This document shows positions 22,150 to 32,574 of a DNA stretch of 44,749 bases, in pieces. A program made the position numbers and the translations under genes. Position 1 is the stretch's first letter. The number at the start of each line of letters is the position of its first letter. Below the pieces are notes generated by a model. That model ran no database searches, was not told the origin of the DNA, and saw only the letters and a list, made by a program, of their open reading frames with translations. The stretch lies in assembly GCA_003162055.1 (NCBI GenBank), contig PMNA01000017.1:213782-258530 (forward strand). The letters run 5' to 3'. Source of the DNA: Actinomycetota bacterium. Its GTDB lineage: Bacteria > Actinomycetota > Thermoleophilia > Gaiellales > Gaiellaceae.

Positions 22150-24879
22150 CTACCAGCCCTTGAGCGGTGGGCCCTCGCTTACCGGCTCGACGCGGATGCG
22201 GGCGTCCACCGGGAGATAGCCCTCGGGCAGCGCGAACAGCGGGTTGAGATCGAGCTCGACAATCTCCGGCCGGTCGATGGAAAGCTTCGAGAGGCGGAGC
22301 ATGAGGTCGGTCAGCGCGCCACGATCAGCCGCCGGCGCGCCGCGGAAACCGGCAACCAGGCGATCGGTGCGGTCGCTCGAGACCAGCTCTTCGGCGTCGC
22401 GGGTGGTGATCGGGGCGATCCTGTAGGTCGTGCCGGCGATCAGCTCGGCGAATACGCCACCGGGCCCGAGCCCGACCAGCGGCCCGAACAACGTATCCTC
22501 GACGACACCGGCGAGAAGCTCGATCTTCCCGTCCACCTGCTGCTGGATCAAAGCCGGAAGGCCGATCCTCTCGAGCGTCTGCTCGAGCTCCTCGTCATCC
22601 GAGATACCCAGCGCAACCAGCCCCTTGTCGCTCTTGTGCAACCCGGCCTCAGCGGCCTTGACGACGACCGGATAGCCGAACTCGTTTGCGGTCTTCAGCG
22701 CTTCCTCGCGGCTTGTGGCAACGTGCTGCTTGACGAAGGGGATGCCGTAAGCGCCGAGTAGTTGCTCGATCTCGTCGGCATGCAGCCAGCCGTCGTCGTC
22801 GCGAGCGAGCGCTCTGTTGATGACCGCTGCGCCGGTCTCGAAGTCGATGCCCTCGAGCTCCGGCACGGTACCGAGTGGGCGCCGCAGCCACTGTCCGCGC
22901 TTGGCCGCGTGCCCGATCGCATGCGCGGCCGACTCGGGGAAGTTGAAGGAGACCGAGAGCGACCCGAAGACCCGCTCGGGGCTACCGGCGAAGACCGGGA
23001 CGATCGGCTTGGTCGGCTTGTCCTCGGCCAGCACCTGCTCGATTGACTCGACGATCCGCTCGGTCGAGGCGCTGACCATCGGGATCGAAAGCACGATCAG
23101 AGCGTCGACGCGGGCGTCGGCCAGCACGATCCGGATCGCCTCGGTGAAGACCTCTCCGGTCGCCGTCCCGAGCATGTCGATCGGGTTGTGGACGGTGGCC
23201 TCCTTGGCAAGCAGCTTGCGTAGCTTCTGCTGGCTCTCCTCGGTCAGCTCGGGCAGAGTCAGACCGACCGCCTCGCAGGCGTCGGCGCAGATCACGGCCA
23301 AGCCGCCGGCGTTGGTCACGACCGCCACTCTGTTGCCGCTGGGGAGCGGCTGACCGGCGATCAGGCGGGCGGTCTCGAGCAGCTCCGCGAAGGTCTCGGC
23401 GCGGATCACGCCGGCCTGGTGGAAGAGCGCCGCCGTCGCCGTCTCGGAGCTGGCGAGTGCCGCGGTATGCGAGCTGGCCGCGCGCTTACCGGAGGTGGAT
23501 CGCCCGCTCTTGAGAGCCAGAATCGGCTTTTGCCGAGCCACGCGACGAGCGATACGGGCGAATTTCTTCGGATTACCGAACGACTCCAGGTAGAGCAGGA
23601 TGAGGTCGGTCGTCTCGTCGTCTTCCCACCATTCGAGCAGGTCGTTGGGCGAGACGTCGGCCGTGTTACCGACCGAGACGAAGGCCGAGACTCCGAGCCC
23701 GCGAGCGCGCGCCGCGTCGAGCAGTGCGACGCCGAGAGCTCCGCTCTGCGAGGAGAGCGCCAGCCTTCCGAAGGGAGGCTCGACGGCGCCGATGGTGGCG
23801 TTGAGCCGCGGTTCGGCGGAGGCGATGCCGAGGATGTTCGGACCGAGCAGCCGGCCGCCGTGCATGCGCACCAGCGCCAGCAGCTCTTCTTGTAGGTCCT
23901 GTCCTTCGACGCCGACCTCGGCGAAGCCGGCGGAGATCACGGCAATGGCGCGGATCCCCTTCTGTAACGCATCGTCAACCACGTCGAGCACAACCCGTGC
24001 CGGCGTACAGATGATGGCAAGGTCGATCGAGTCGTCGATCTCGTCTACCGAGCTGTAGGCGCGCACGCCGGCGACCGGGGTGGCGGATGAGTTCACCGGG
24101 TAGACAACGCCTTTGAAGCCAGCATGCAGGATGTTCCGGAAGAGATCGCCGCCGACCGAACCCTCCCGCGCCGAGGCACCGATGATGGCCACGCTGCGAG
24201 GAAGGAAGAAGGGACGAAGCGAGGCAGTGACGGCCTCGTGATCGCGGGCGCCGACCAACTCCAGCAGGTGCTCGGTCGGTGCGAGCGAGATCTCCATCTC
24301 GACGATGCCGCTGTCGAGCTCACGGTGGAGGCTGAAGCCGCTCAGGGAAAGCATCTCGAGCGCCTTCATGTTGTCGGCCTTGACCAGGGCGACGAAGCTG
24401 CGAATGCCGACCGCCGAGGCTCGCGCGACAAGCTGATTGAAGACCTGCGTACCGAGACCGTGACCCTGAAGGTGATCGGCGACGACGAAGGAGACCTCGG
24501 CTCGGTCGCGCTGGCGCAGGCGGTCGTAGCTGCCGAGAGCGACGACCTCTTCGCCCTCCGCTCCCGCGCGAGTGGCGATCAGCGCGCCTTGCTCGAGCCA
24601 GTCGCAGTCGACCATTCCCTCGAGCAGCGAGGCGTCGATCGTGGCGGCGCCGTGGAAGCGCTGCGTGTAGCTCTCGGGCGAGAGGTTGCGAAGGAACTCG
24701 ACGACCTGGTTGACCTCTTCCGCTAGAGGGGACCTCAGCCGGACGGTGCTGCCGTCGCGGAGGATGACGTCGGTTGGGCCCGAGAGCAGCTCGCGCGCTC
24801 GTGCCCTTTCGTTCTGCTCGCTCTCGGAATCGGGCTGCGCCTCGGGCGAGGAGATGGCGCTATCGGCGCTCTCTGACAT
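22150..24879 (-). CDS. GNAT domain fused to ADP-forming acyl-CoA synthetase, Pat-like protein acetyltransferase
   Basis: 909 residues. The N-terminal GNAT domain (about 35-210) has the acetyl-CoA loop DHLQGHGLGTQVFNQLV. It is followed by the two halves of an ADP-forming acyl-CoA synthetase: CoA-binding (about 225-360, VAIIGASAREGSVGG), ligase-CoA (SGALGVALLDAARARGLG) and ATP-grasp (about 695-900, PVVVKAAEAGLHKSDKG). The order is GNAT first, unlike E. coli PatZ/Pka where it is last, but as in many actinobacterial Pat proteins. The synthetase catalytic His is kept (His471 in SSHTAALA), whereas PatZ has lost it, so synthetase activity is possible. It lies directly downstream of acetyl-CoA synthetase, the classical acetylation target, which supports a regulatory role. 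Confidence 0.88.
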   Translation of the reverse strand: MSESADSAISSPEAQPDSESEQNERARARELLSGPTDVILRDGSTVRLRSPLAEEVNQVVEFLRNLSPESYTQRFHGAATIDASLLEGMVDCDWLEQGALIATRAGAEGEEVVALGSYDRLRQRDRAEVSFVVADHLQGHGLGTQVFNQLVARASAVGIRSFVALVKADNMKALEMLSLSGFSLHRELDSGIVEMEISLAPTEHLLELVGARDHEAVTASLRPFFLPRSVAIIGASAREGSVGGDLFRNILHAGFKGVVYPVNSSATPVAGVRAYSSVDEIDDSIDLAIICTPARVVLDVVDDALQKGIRAIAVISAGFAEVGVEGQDLQEELLALVRMHGGRLLGPNILGIASAEPRLNATIGAVEPPFGRLALSSQSGALGVALLDAARARGLGVSAFVSVGNTADVSPNDLLEWWEDDETTDLILLYLESFGNPKKFARIARRVARQKPILALKSGRSTSGKRAASSHTAALASSETATAALFHQAGVIRAETFAELLETARLIAGQPLPSGNRVAVVTNAGGLAVICADACEAVGLTLPELTEESQQKLRKLLAKEATVHNPIDMLGTATGEVFTEAIRIVLADARVDALIVLSIPMVSASTERIVESIEQVLAEDKPTKPIVPVFAGSPERVFGSLSVSFNFPESAAHAIGHAAKRGQWLRRPLGTVPELEGIDFETGAAVINRALARDDDGWLHADEIEQLLGAYGIPFVKQHVATSREEALKTANEFGYPVVVKAAEAGLHKSDKGLVALGISDDEELEQTLERIGLPALIQQQVDGKIELLAGVVEDTLFGPLVGLGPGGVFAELIAGTTYRIAPITTRDAEELVSSDRTDRLVAGFRGAPAADRGALTDLMLRLSKLSIDRPEIVELDLNPLFALPEGYLPVDARIRVEPVSEGPPLKGW

Positions 24880-25057
24880 CTATCGCTCCTTCTTCTCTCT
24901 TCAGTTCTCGCAAATCTTTCCGGTCGCGCCGGCGAGATAAGAGGTCACCTGCGCAGTCTCCGGAAGGGCAACTCTCTCCGTGCTTACCTCAGTCTATGCG
25001 CGAGCGAGAGCCACTTCATGGTACCTGCGCCGAGGTTGTCGTTTCGACTCATGGAGA

Positions 25058-25095
25058 TCGCCGCCGGCCGAAGCGTTGAGCAGGGCCGGCGGCGA
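25058..25095 (-). terminator. Hairpin between acs and the Pat-like gene
   Basis: Perfect 12-bp inverted repeat TCGCCGCCGGCC / GGCCGGCGGCGA with a 14-base loop, 30 bp after the acs stop. It has no U-tract. It probably ends or attenuates the acs transcript, making the Pat-like gene a separate or weakly linked unit. Confidence 0.6.
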
Positions 25096-25124
25096 TTTGA
25101 AGGCGAGACTCGTCTCGTGACTGT

Positions 25125-27089
<1,965 letters not shown>

Positions 27090-27159
27090 GCTCGACCTCC
27101 TGGAGTTCAATCCCGACGAGTGTCCAACGTCATCTCGGTCGACGAGGCCGGCTCCGACC

Positions 27160-27173
27160 GATCGATATCGATC
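27160..27173. promoter_or_regulatory. 14-bp palindrome upstream of acs
   Basis: Perfect palindrome GATCGATATCGATC, 71-84 bp before the acs start in the 260-bp gap between acs and the TetR gene. It could be an operator. No match to a known factor is claimed, and nothing else was recognised in that gap. Confidence 0.35.
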
Positions 27174-27350
27174 ACCGTGCGGGCTCGCGCGTCAACAAAA
27201 ATGACCTTGCGATACGGCGGGAAGGCTATCACCCGCAAACGGGAACACGTGGGCAACGGTCACGCCCGAGCGCAGCTTCGATCAGATCCGATCGCCAAGC
27301 CCAAAACACTGACTCGAAGGAAGTTGAGCGATCGCCGACTCGAGTGCTGT

Positions 27351-27896
27351 TCAGCGCGTCTGGACGCCCTCGACAAATACACGCTGGATCGTGGCGGCCG
27401 TCTCCTCGACCCCCGTCTTGTGCTCCGCGGCGAGACGGATGCTGACCACGATCAGACCCCCGAGTAGCTCGAGCAACGACATGGCGTCGATATCCGTCCG
27501 GATGACGCCCTCGGCCTGGCCCCGCTCGATCACGCGGAGGAGGGGGTCGACAACCGTGCGCTTGCTAGCGGCGGGATCGAGCGATACCTGGGCCTCGAGC
27601 AGAACGATGTAGCGGTCGCCGACGACGGCGATCGTGCGGATCGCGCGGGCGAGTGCCTCGAGCGGGGGCACGCTCTCAAGCTTTGCTTCAGCCAGCCGAT
27701 CACCAGCCTCGGTGAGCCCCATCTTCGTCAACGCCTCGAGCAGCGCCTCCCGGGTTGGAAAGTGCCGGTAAAGGGTCGAACGGCCGACGCCCGCGGCGGA
27801 AGCGACCTCGGTCATGCTGCCGGCCTCACCGCGCAGAGCGAGCACGTGGGAGGCGGCCTCGAGAATCGTCGCAACGGTTTGTTCGCTTACACCCAT
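27351..27896 (-). CDS. TetR-family transcriptional repressor
   Basis: About 181 residues from ATG 27896 (MGVSEQTVATILEAASHVLA). The N-terminal helix-turn-helix is MTEVASAAGVGRSTLYRHFPTREALLEAL, typical of TetR. The C-terminal ligand domain is all-helical (GDRYIVLLEAQVSLDP, LLELLGGLIVVSIRLAAEHK). It is divergent from an MMPL exporter with about 110 bp between them, and TGTCCCA half-sites lie in that gap. The classical arrangement is a local repressor of an efflux pump induced by the pump's substrate; the ligand is unknown. A start six codons earlier (TTG 27914) would overlap the candidate operator and has no better site. Confidence 0.88.
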   Translation of the reverse strand: MGVSEQTVATILEAASHVLALRGEAGSMTEVASAAGVGRSTLYRHFPTREALLEALTKMGLTEAGDRLAEAKLESVPPLEALARAIRTIAVVGDRYIVLLEAQVSLDPAASKRTVVDPLLRVIERGQAEGVIRTDIDAMSLLELLGGLIVVSIRLAAEHKTGVEETAATIQRVFVEGVQTR

Positions 27897-27908
27897 CTCT
27901 GAAGTATA

Positions 27909-27982
27909 GGACAATTATGTCCCATCTTGACACATTACTGTCCCACATCTATGCTGGAAAAAGACGGGGCACGAATGTCCCA
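27909..27982 (+). promoter_or_regulatory. MMPL promoter with TetR-type operator half-sites
   Basis: Promoter: -35 TTGACA (27927-27932), 17-bp spacer, -10 TATGCT (27950-27955). Operator: inverted repeat GGACA-ATTA-TGTCC at 27909-27922. The half-site TGTCCCA occurs three times (27918-27924, 27939-27945 within the spacer, 27976-27982). Binding would block the exporter promoter and probably the TetR gene's own. The repressor assignment is inferred from position. Confidence 0.65.
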
Positions 27983-28009
27983 CTTTTTCCCTCACGTTAG
28001 GAGCGCGCT

Positions 28010-30175
28010 CTGTTCGAAAGACTCGGAAAATACGTTGTCGCCCACCCGTGGCGCGTAATAGCACTCTGGGTAGTAGCAATCGCGGTGATCGTACCGATTG
28101 CGCCGAAACTATCCGAGGTCACCAGCGCCAATCAAGGCAGTTTCGTTCCCGGCAAGTACGAATCGGCGAAGGCCAATGTGGTCGCGATAAAGCATTTCGC
28201 GGCAGGGTCGGGCGCAACCGCGATGTTCATCGTCCGCCGCACCGACCGAGCCAAGCTCACCACTGCCGATCGAGCCCGCGTCGAGAAACTCGTTCGCGAC
28301 CTCAAGAGCGCGTCCATTCAGCGCGTCACCGCTGTAGCGACCAGCAACCAGCAGCTCTCACCGAACAAGCGCGCGCAGCTCGTCTCGATCTCCTTCAAGG
28401 GCGTCGCCGACGAGAAACCCGTTCAGGCCGCCGTCAAGACTCTGCGCCTGAAGGCGCGAGCGTCGCTCGTAGGCAGCAACCTGTCGACGCTGCTGACGGG
28501 CGAAGCTGCGATCCAGACCGACACCATAGACTCGGCCAAGTCGGCGCTGACGATCGTCAGCATTGCCACGATCTTGCTGATCATCATCCTGCTCGGCGCG
28601 GTCTTCCGCGGTCCGCTGGCGGCGCTGATGCCCGTCATCGCCATCGCCGGGATCTACGAGCTGACGACGGCGCTGCTCGCCTCGCTGGCCAAGGTGGTCG
28701 GCTTTACGCTCGATGACAATCTGACGACGATGCTCGTCGTCGTCCTGTTCGGGATAGGCACCGACTATGTGCTCTTCCTGCTCTTCCGCTACCGGGAGCG
28801 GTTGCGCGCCGGCGACGACTACAAGACGGCGATTACCTTCGCGATTGCCCGGGTCGGGCAGGCGATCACCTCCTCGGCGCTGGTCGTCGTGTCCGCCTTC
28901 CTTGCGCTTCTACTCTCGTCACTCGGCTCGATGCGCAACATGGCACCGGGCTTCATTATCGCCGTCTCCCTGATGCTGCTGGCGGCGCTGACGCTGATCC
29001 CAGCTCTGCTTTCCCTGCTGGGCACGCATGCCTTCTGGCCCTCGAAGAGCTGGAAGAAGGAGCCGGACGCGAAGAGGGCGCGTCGGGTCGGCGAGTTCAT
29101 CGGCCGCCACCCCGGGCGGATGGTGCTGATTGTCGCACCGCTTCTGATCGCGCTCGCGGCAGGCGCCCTGTTCTTCACTGCCGACTACAACATCTCCAAC
29201 CAGCTCCCCACGAACACCGAGTCGGCGAAGGGCTTCACGGCGCTCAAACAATCGTTCCCGGCGGGCGCTCTGAACCCGACGCTGGTCTACGTCGTCGGTG
29301 CCAAGGCCACGGATAAGGCCGAACTGAGCCGAATCGCCAAGCGATTGAGCGCGGTCAAGGGTGTCGCGAGAGTCACCCCGGCGCAGCCGAGCAAAGATGG
29401 CCAAGCGGCCGTCATCTCGGTCGAGTTGAAGACGAGCCCTTACGACAACTCCGCGCTCGATCTGGCGGCCGGACCGCTACGACGCGCAGCGCACGCGGGT
29501 GAGAAGGCAGGGACGGTGCTCGTCGGTGGCCAGACCTCGGTCTTTGCCGATGTGCGCTCGGCGCTCAACCGCGACTACAGCGTCGTCTTCCCGGTCGCGG
29601 CCTTGATGATCGCGCTGATCCTCGGCATCGTGCTGCGCAGCTTGATCGCGCCGATATTGCTGCTGATCGCCGTCGCGCTCGGTTTCGTGGCGACTCTGGG
29701 CGCCTCGGTTGGTGTTTTCCAGGGAATCGAAGGCAACGTCGGCGTCAGCTTCTTCCTGCCGCTGATGGTCTATCTGTTCGTCATCGCGATGGGCACCGAC
29801 TACAACATCCTGATGACGACGCGCCTGCGCGAAGAGGCGCGTGAGGGCAACAACCCGCGAAAGTCGGCCGCGCTCGCAGTCGAGCACGCCGCACCGACGG
29901 TCATGGCGGCGGGCACGATCCTCGCCGGCACCTTCGCCTCGCTGATGCTCGGCGGTATCGGACTGCTCTCTCAAATGGGCTTCACCATCGCGATCGGAAT
30001 CGTGATCGTCTCCTTCGTGATGGCGGCGCTGCTGATACCGAGCATCGCGGCGCTACTCGGGCACATGATCTGGTGGCCTGGCCACTCCGACACGAGCGCG
30101 GAGCTGACAGCGAAAAGCGAGCGAAAGCCAAAGTCGGCGCTCCAGCCGAAGCCGCTGCCTGAAGAATCTGCGTAG
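28010..30175 (+). CDS. MMPL/RND-family transporter, CTG start
   Basis: 721 residues; exports lipids or toxic compounds across the membrane using the proton gradient. It has two repeats of a first helix, a large external loop and five further helices, with the family motifs GIGTDYVLFLLFRYRE and AMGTDYNILMTTRLREE. Start: an in-frame stop lies at 27998-28000. The conserved N-terminus (LFERLGKYVVAHPWRVIALW) begins at CTG 28010, six bases after AGGAG, and no ATG, GTG or TTG occurs in frame before GTG 28085. Starting at 28085 would remove most of the first membrane helix and leave no ribosome-binding site. CTG is therefore the likely start. The TetR gene upstream is the probable regulator. Confidence 0.88.
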   Translation: MFERLGKYVVAHPWRVIALWVVAIAVIVPIAPKLSEVTSANQGSFVPGKYESAKANVVAIKHFAAGSGATAMFIVRRTDRAKLTTADRARVEKLVRDLKSASIQRVTAVATSNQQLSPNKRAQLVSISFKGVADEKPVQAAVKTLRLKARASLVGSNLSTLLTGEAAIQTDTIDSAKSALTIVSIATILLIIILLGAVFRGPLAALMPVIAIAGIYELTTALLASLAKVVGFTLDDNLTTMLVVVLFGIGTDYVLFLLFRYRERLRAGDDYKTAITFAIARVGQAITSSALVVVSAFLALLLSSLGSMRNMAPGFIIAVSLMLLAALTLIPALLSLLGTHAFWPSKSWKKEPDAKRARRVGEFIGRHPGRMVLIVAPLLIALAAGALFFTADYNISNQLPTNTESAKGFTALKQSFPAGALNPTLVYVVGAKATDKAELSRIAKRLSAVKGVARVTPAQPSKDGQAAVISVELKTSPYDNSALDLAAGPLRRAAHAGEKAGTVLVGGQTSVFADVRSALNRDYSVVFPVAALMIALILGIVLRSLIAPILLLIAVALGFVATLGASVGVFQGIEGNVGVSFFLPLMVYLFVIAMGTDYNILMTTRLREEAREGNNPRKSAALAVEHAAPTVMAAGTILAGTFASLMLGGIGLLSQMGFTIAIGIVIVSFVMAALLIPSIAALLGHMIWWPGHSDTSAELTAKSERKPKSALQPKPLPEESA

Positions 30176-30226
30176 CTGGGCGAGCGCTCGCCCGGAGGAG
30201 AGAGGGATTCAGCGCGGCAGTACGCC

Positions 30227-30426
30227 AGCCGCCGCGACCGACATGGCGGGCGCGGCTCACAGATGCCATCCCCCGGCTTCTCCACTCCGAACACTTAACC
30301 CATCCACGGCCAGCCGAGTGCGCTTCTAAGAGCAGACGAGGCACTCGCACCGTAGGCGCGGTGACTCGTACACAGAGGTAATACCGCGAAAAGTCCTCGC
30401 CGGCCTTGCCGGCGGACTTTTCGCGG
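30227..30426 (-). repeat. Dispersed 3'-end repeat, copy 4
   Basis: Read on the - strand from the tRNA-Met 3' end: a perfect 13-bp hairpin CCGCGAAAAGTCC / GGACTTTTCGCGG (30414-30426 with 30384-30396) enclosing a second GCCGGC stem, five bases after the tRNA; a middle block at 30306-30373 with GTCTGCTCTTAGAAGCGCACT; and the palindrome block at 30227-30260 (more diverged). The MMPL gene ends on the other side at 30175, but the element orientation follows the tRNA. Confidence 0.82.
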
Positions 30427-30431
30427 AGAAG

Positions 30432-30505
30432 TGGCGGAGGCCGGAATTGAACCGGCGACCTACGGGTTATGAGTCCGTCGCTCTAACCAGCTGAGCTACT
30501 CCGCC
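30432..30505 (-). tRNA. tRNA-Met (CAU), elongator type
   Basis: 74 bases fold as a cloverleaf on the - strand: acceptor GGCGGAG / CTCCGCC, D-arm AGCTCAGCTGGTTAGAGC, anticodon loop CTCATAA (CAU), T-arm GCCGG-TTCAATT-CCGGC and discriminator A. CCA is not encoded. The first pair G1-C72 and an unbroken A-stem argue against initiator tRNA (which has a C1-A72 mismatch). CAU could also be Ile2 after lysidine modification; the sequence resembles elongator Met more. Confidence 0.93.
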
Positions 30506-30624
30506 TTTGGGCCATTAGCGTAGTACGCGAACGCAACTTAGATGCGGTTTCAACGTGAGCCTGCGCGTCTCGCTCTCGAGCGACTCACTTGCAACGTTTC
30601 CCCTCCGCGCTGGATGGCCATAAG

Positions 30625-31668
30625 ATGAGCGGGATGGAGATGCGAGTTCTCGGTCGAACCGGAGTGCGAGTCAGTCCGCTCTGCCTCGGCACAATGATGT
30701 TCGGCGCCTGGGGAAACCCCGACCACGACGAGTCGATCAGGGTAATCCACCGCGCGCTGGACGCGGGCATCAACTTCGTCGACAGCGCCGACGTCTACTC
30801 GCGCGGCGAGTCGGAGGAGATCGTCGGCAAGGCGCTGGCCGGCGGCCGGCGCGACAACGTCGTCCTGGCCACCAAGGTGCACGGAGAGATGAGCGACGAC
30901 CCGAACGAGCGGGGCAACTCGAGGCGCTGGATCATGCGCGAGGTCGAGGCGAGCCTGCGCCGCCTCGGCACCGACTGGATCGACCTCTACCAGATTCACC
31001 GTCCCGACTCCTCCTGCGCGATCGAGGAGACGCTGAGCGCCCTGACCGATCTCGTGCGCGCCGGCAAGATCCGCTATTTCGGCAGCTCGACCTTCCCGGC
31101 GCACGAGATCGTCGAGGCGCAGTGGGCCTCCGAGAAGAGAGGGCTCGAGCGCTTCGTTTGCGAGCAACCGCCTTACTCGCTCCTGGTGCGTGGAATCGAG
31201 GAGGACGTACTGCCCGTATGCGAACAGTACGGAGTCGGCGTGATCCCTTGGAGCCCGCTGGCGGGAGGCTGGCTCTCGGGCCGTTACCGAAAGAACGCCG
31301 AGCTACCGACCTCCAGCCGCGGAAAGCGGATCGCGGAGCGCTACGACATGTCGCTGCCCGTCAACCAGGCCAAGCTCGAAGCCGCGGACGGGCTCGCCGC
31401 ACTCGCCGAGGAGGCTGGGCTCTCGCTCGTTCAGATGGCGCTTGCCTTCGTGCTCGAGCATCCCGCCGTGACGGCGGCGATCATCGGGCCGCGTACGCTG
31501 GAGCAACTCGAAGGACAACTTGACGCCGACGACGTCAAGCTCGACCGGGAACTGCTCGATCGAATCGACGAGATCGTCCCGCCCGGCACGACGTTCAATC
31601 CGATCGATCGAGGTTGGCAACCGCCATCGTTAGCCTCGGCCGAATTGCGCCGGCGAAGTCTTTCCTGA
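30625..31668 (+). CDS. Aldo/keto reductase
   Basis: 347 residues from ATG 30625 (MSGMEMRVLGRTG). Met codons 9 and 15 bases later are alternatives, since GGATGGAG sits before the last. It is a TIM-barrel NADPH-dependent oxidoreductase. The tetrad is present: Asp and Tyr in FVDSADVYSRGESE, Lys in VLATKVHGEM, and His in LYQIHRPD. The cofactor region reads VIPWSPLAGGWLSGRYRK, with IIGPRTLEQLEGQL near the end. It resembles the AKR11/12 group (YajO/IolS-type) acting on small aldehydes or sugars. The substrate is not known. It stands alone after the tRNA and converges with the next gene. Confidence 0.92.
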   Translation: MSGMEMRVLGRTGVRVSPLCLGTMMFGAWGNPDHDESIRVIHRALDAGINFVDSADVYSRGESEEIVGKALAGGRRDNVVLATKVHGEMSDDPNERGNSRRWIMREVEASLRRLGTDWIDLYQIHRPDSSCAIEETLSALTDLVRAGKIRYFGSSTFPAHEIVEAQWASEKRGLERFVCEQPPYSLLVRGIEEDVLPVCEQYGVGVIPWSPLAGGWLSGRYRKNAELPTSSRGKRIAERYDMSLPVNQAKLEAADGLAALAEEAGLSLVQMALAFVLEHPAVTAAIIGPRTLEQLEGQLDADDVKLDRELLDRIDEIVPPGTTFNPIDRGWQPPSLASAELRRRSLS

Positions 31669-31687
31669 TTGCGCAAGCCCCGGGCTG

Positions 31688-32461
31688 TCAGTGCATCGGC
31701 GTCAGCGAAAGCAGGCGCAGGCTGAAGTCCTCGCGATACTGGACGCGGCCGATCCACATCTCGCGACTCGTGCGGCTGCGTAGCGTGACGCGAAGCGGAA
31801 GGCCGTTTGAGGCGTCGAGCCACCAATCAACCCATTCGTTGCCGCTGTCGCGACTGCGAATGGTCAGATCGGTGCTGGCGCGGATTGCGGGAACGCGCTG
31901 TAGGCCGATCTCCATCGTGGAGCGGCCGAGAACGCGCGTCGTGCCGACCTCGAGATTCCGATCCGACCGACAAGTGAAGGGCTTGGCCGCAGTGGCAGTC
32001 GGTTTCTTGGGAATGAGGAGTCTCCCCGAGCATCGGTAGACCGCGCGATCTCCCTGCCCGAAGAAGGTGTGCCGCTCATCCGAGATGCGAAGCTCGATTC
32101 CGGCCGCCGTCGAGCAGAAGGTCCAGCTCGTCGAGCGCCCTTCGAGCGCGGCCCAGCGGTACTGCATTCCGCAGGGCACCTTGGCTGCCGTGATGCTCGT
32201 TTTGGCCGGATAGGCGTGCGTCGCGCCGCCGAGAGCGCTGATCGACTCGCTGCCCTTGGTGGCGTAAACGTAGACGCCGTTCAGACCTCCTGACGGATGA
32301 TCGCTTGCCCGATAGCGGCGCAGCGCCTCCGAGATCGGCGCGGCCTGGCTCGAGTCGTGAAGGAAGAACCCTCCCGCCCAGGCGGCGGCGATCAGAAAGG
32401 CAATCCCAAACAACGTCAAGCCAATCGTCACTCGTCGACTCGGGCGCCTGATGCGCTTCAT
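31688..32461 (-). CDS. Membrane-anchored protein of unknown function
   Basis: 257 residues from ATG 32461 (MKRIRRPSRRVTIGLTLFG). A basic N-terminus is followed by one membrane helix (about 11-32), so most of the protein is outside the cell. The external part is beta-rich with four cysteines (KVPCGMQYRW, WTFCSTAAG, VYRCSGRL, PFTCRSDR) that could form two disulfides. Aromatic-rich stretches (EWVDWWLDASNGLPLRV) recall LolA/LppX-like or outer-sheet lipoprotein-binding folds, where 'D..TGLPLR' is common. That comparison is tentative and no family is claimed. It is divergent from gltD. Confidence 0.65.
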   Translation of the reverse strand: MKRIRRPSRRVTIGLTLFGIAFLIAAAWAGGFFLHDSSQAAPISEALRRYRASDHPSGGLNGVYVYATKGSESISALGGATHAYPAKTSITAAKVPCGMQYRWAALEGRSTSWTFCSTAAGIELRISDERHTFFGQGDRAVYRCSGRLLIPKKPTATAAKPFTCRSDRNLEVGTTRVLGRSTMEIGLQRVPAIRASTDLTIRSRDSGNEWVDWWLDASNGLPLRVTLRSRTSREMWIGRVQYREDFSLRLLSLTPMH

Positions 32462-32574
32462 CCCCGGCACGATAAACCCTCTGCCCGGTCGACGAGCTCG
32501 GTTTGGAGACGGTGGCACGTTGCGACGATCGGCGTCGGCAAGCTACTCTCGGTGTTCGTTTTGGAGAACGATCG

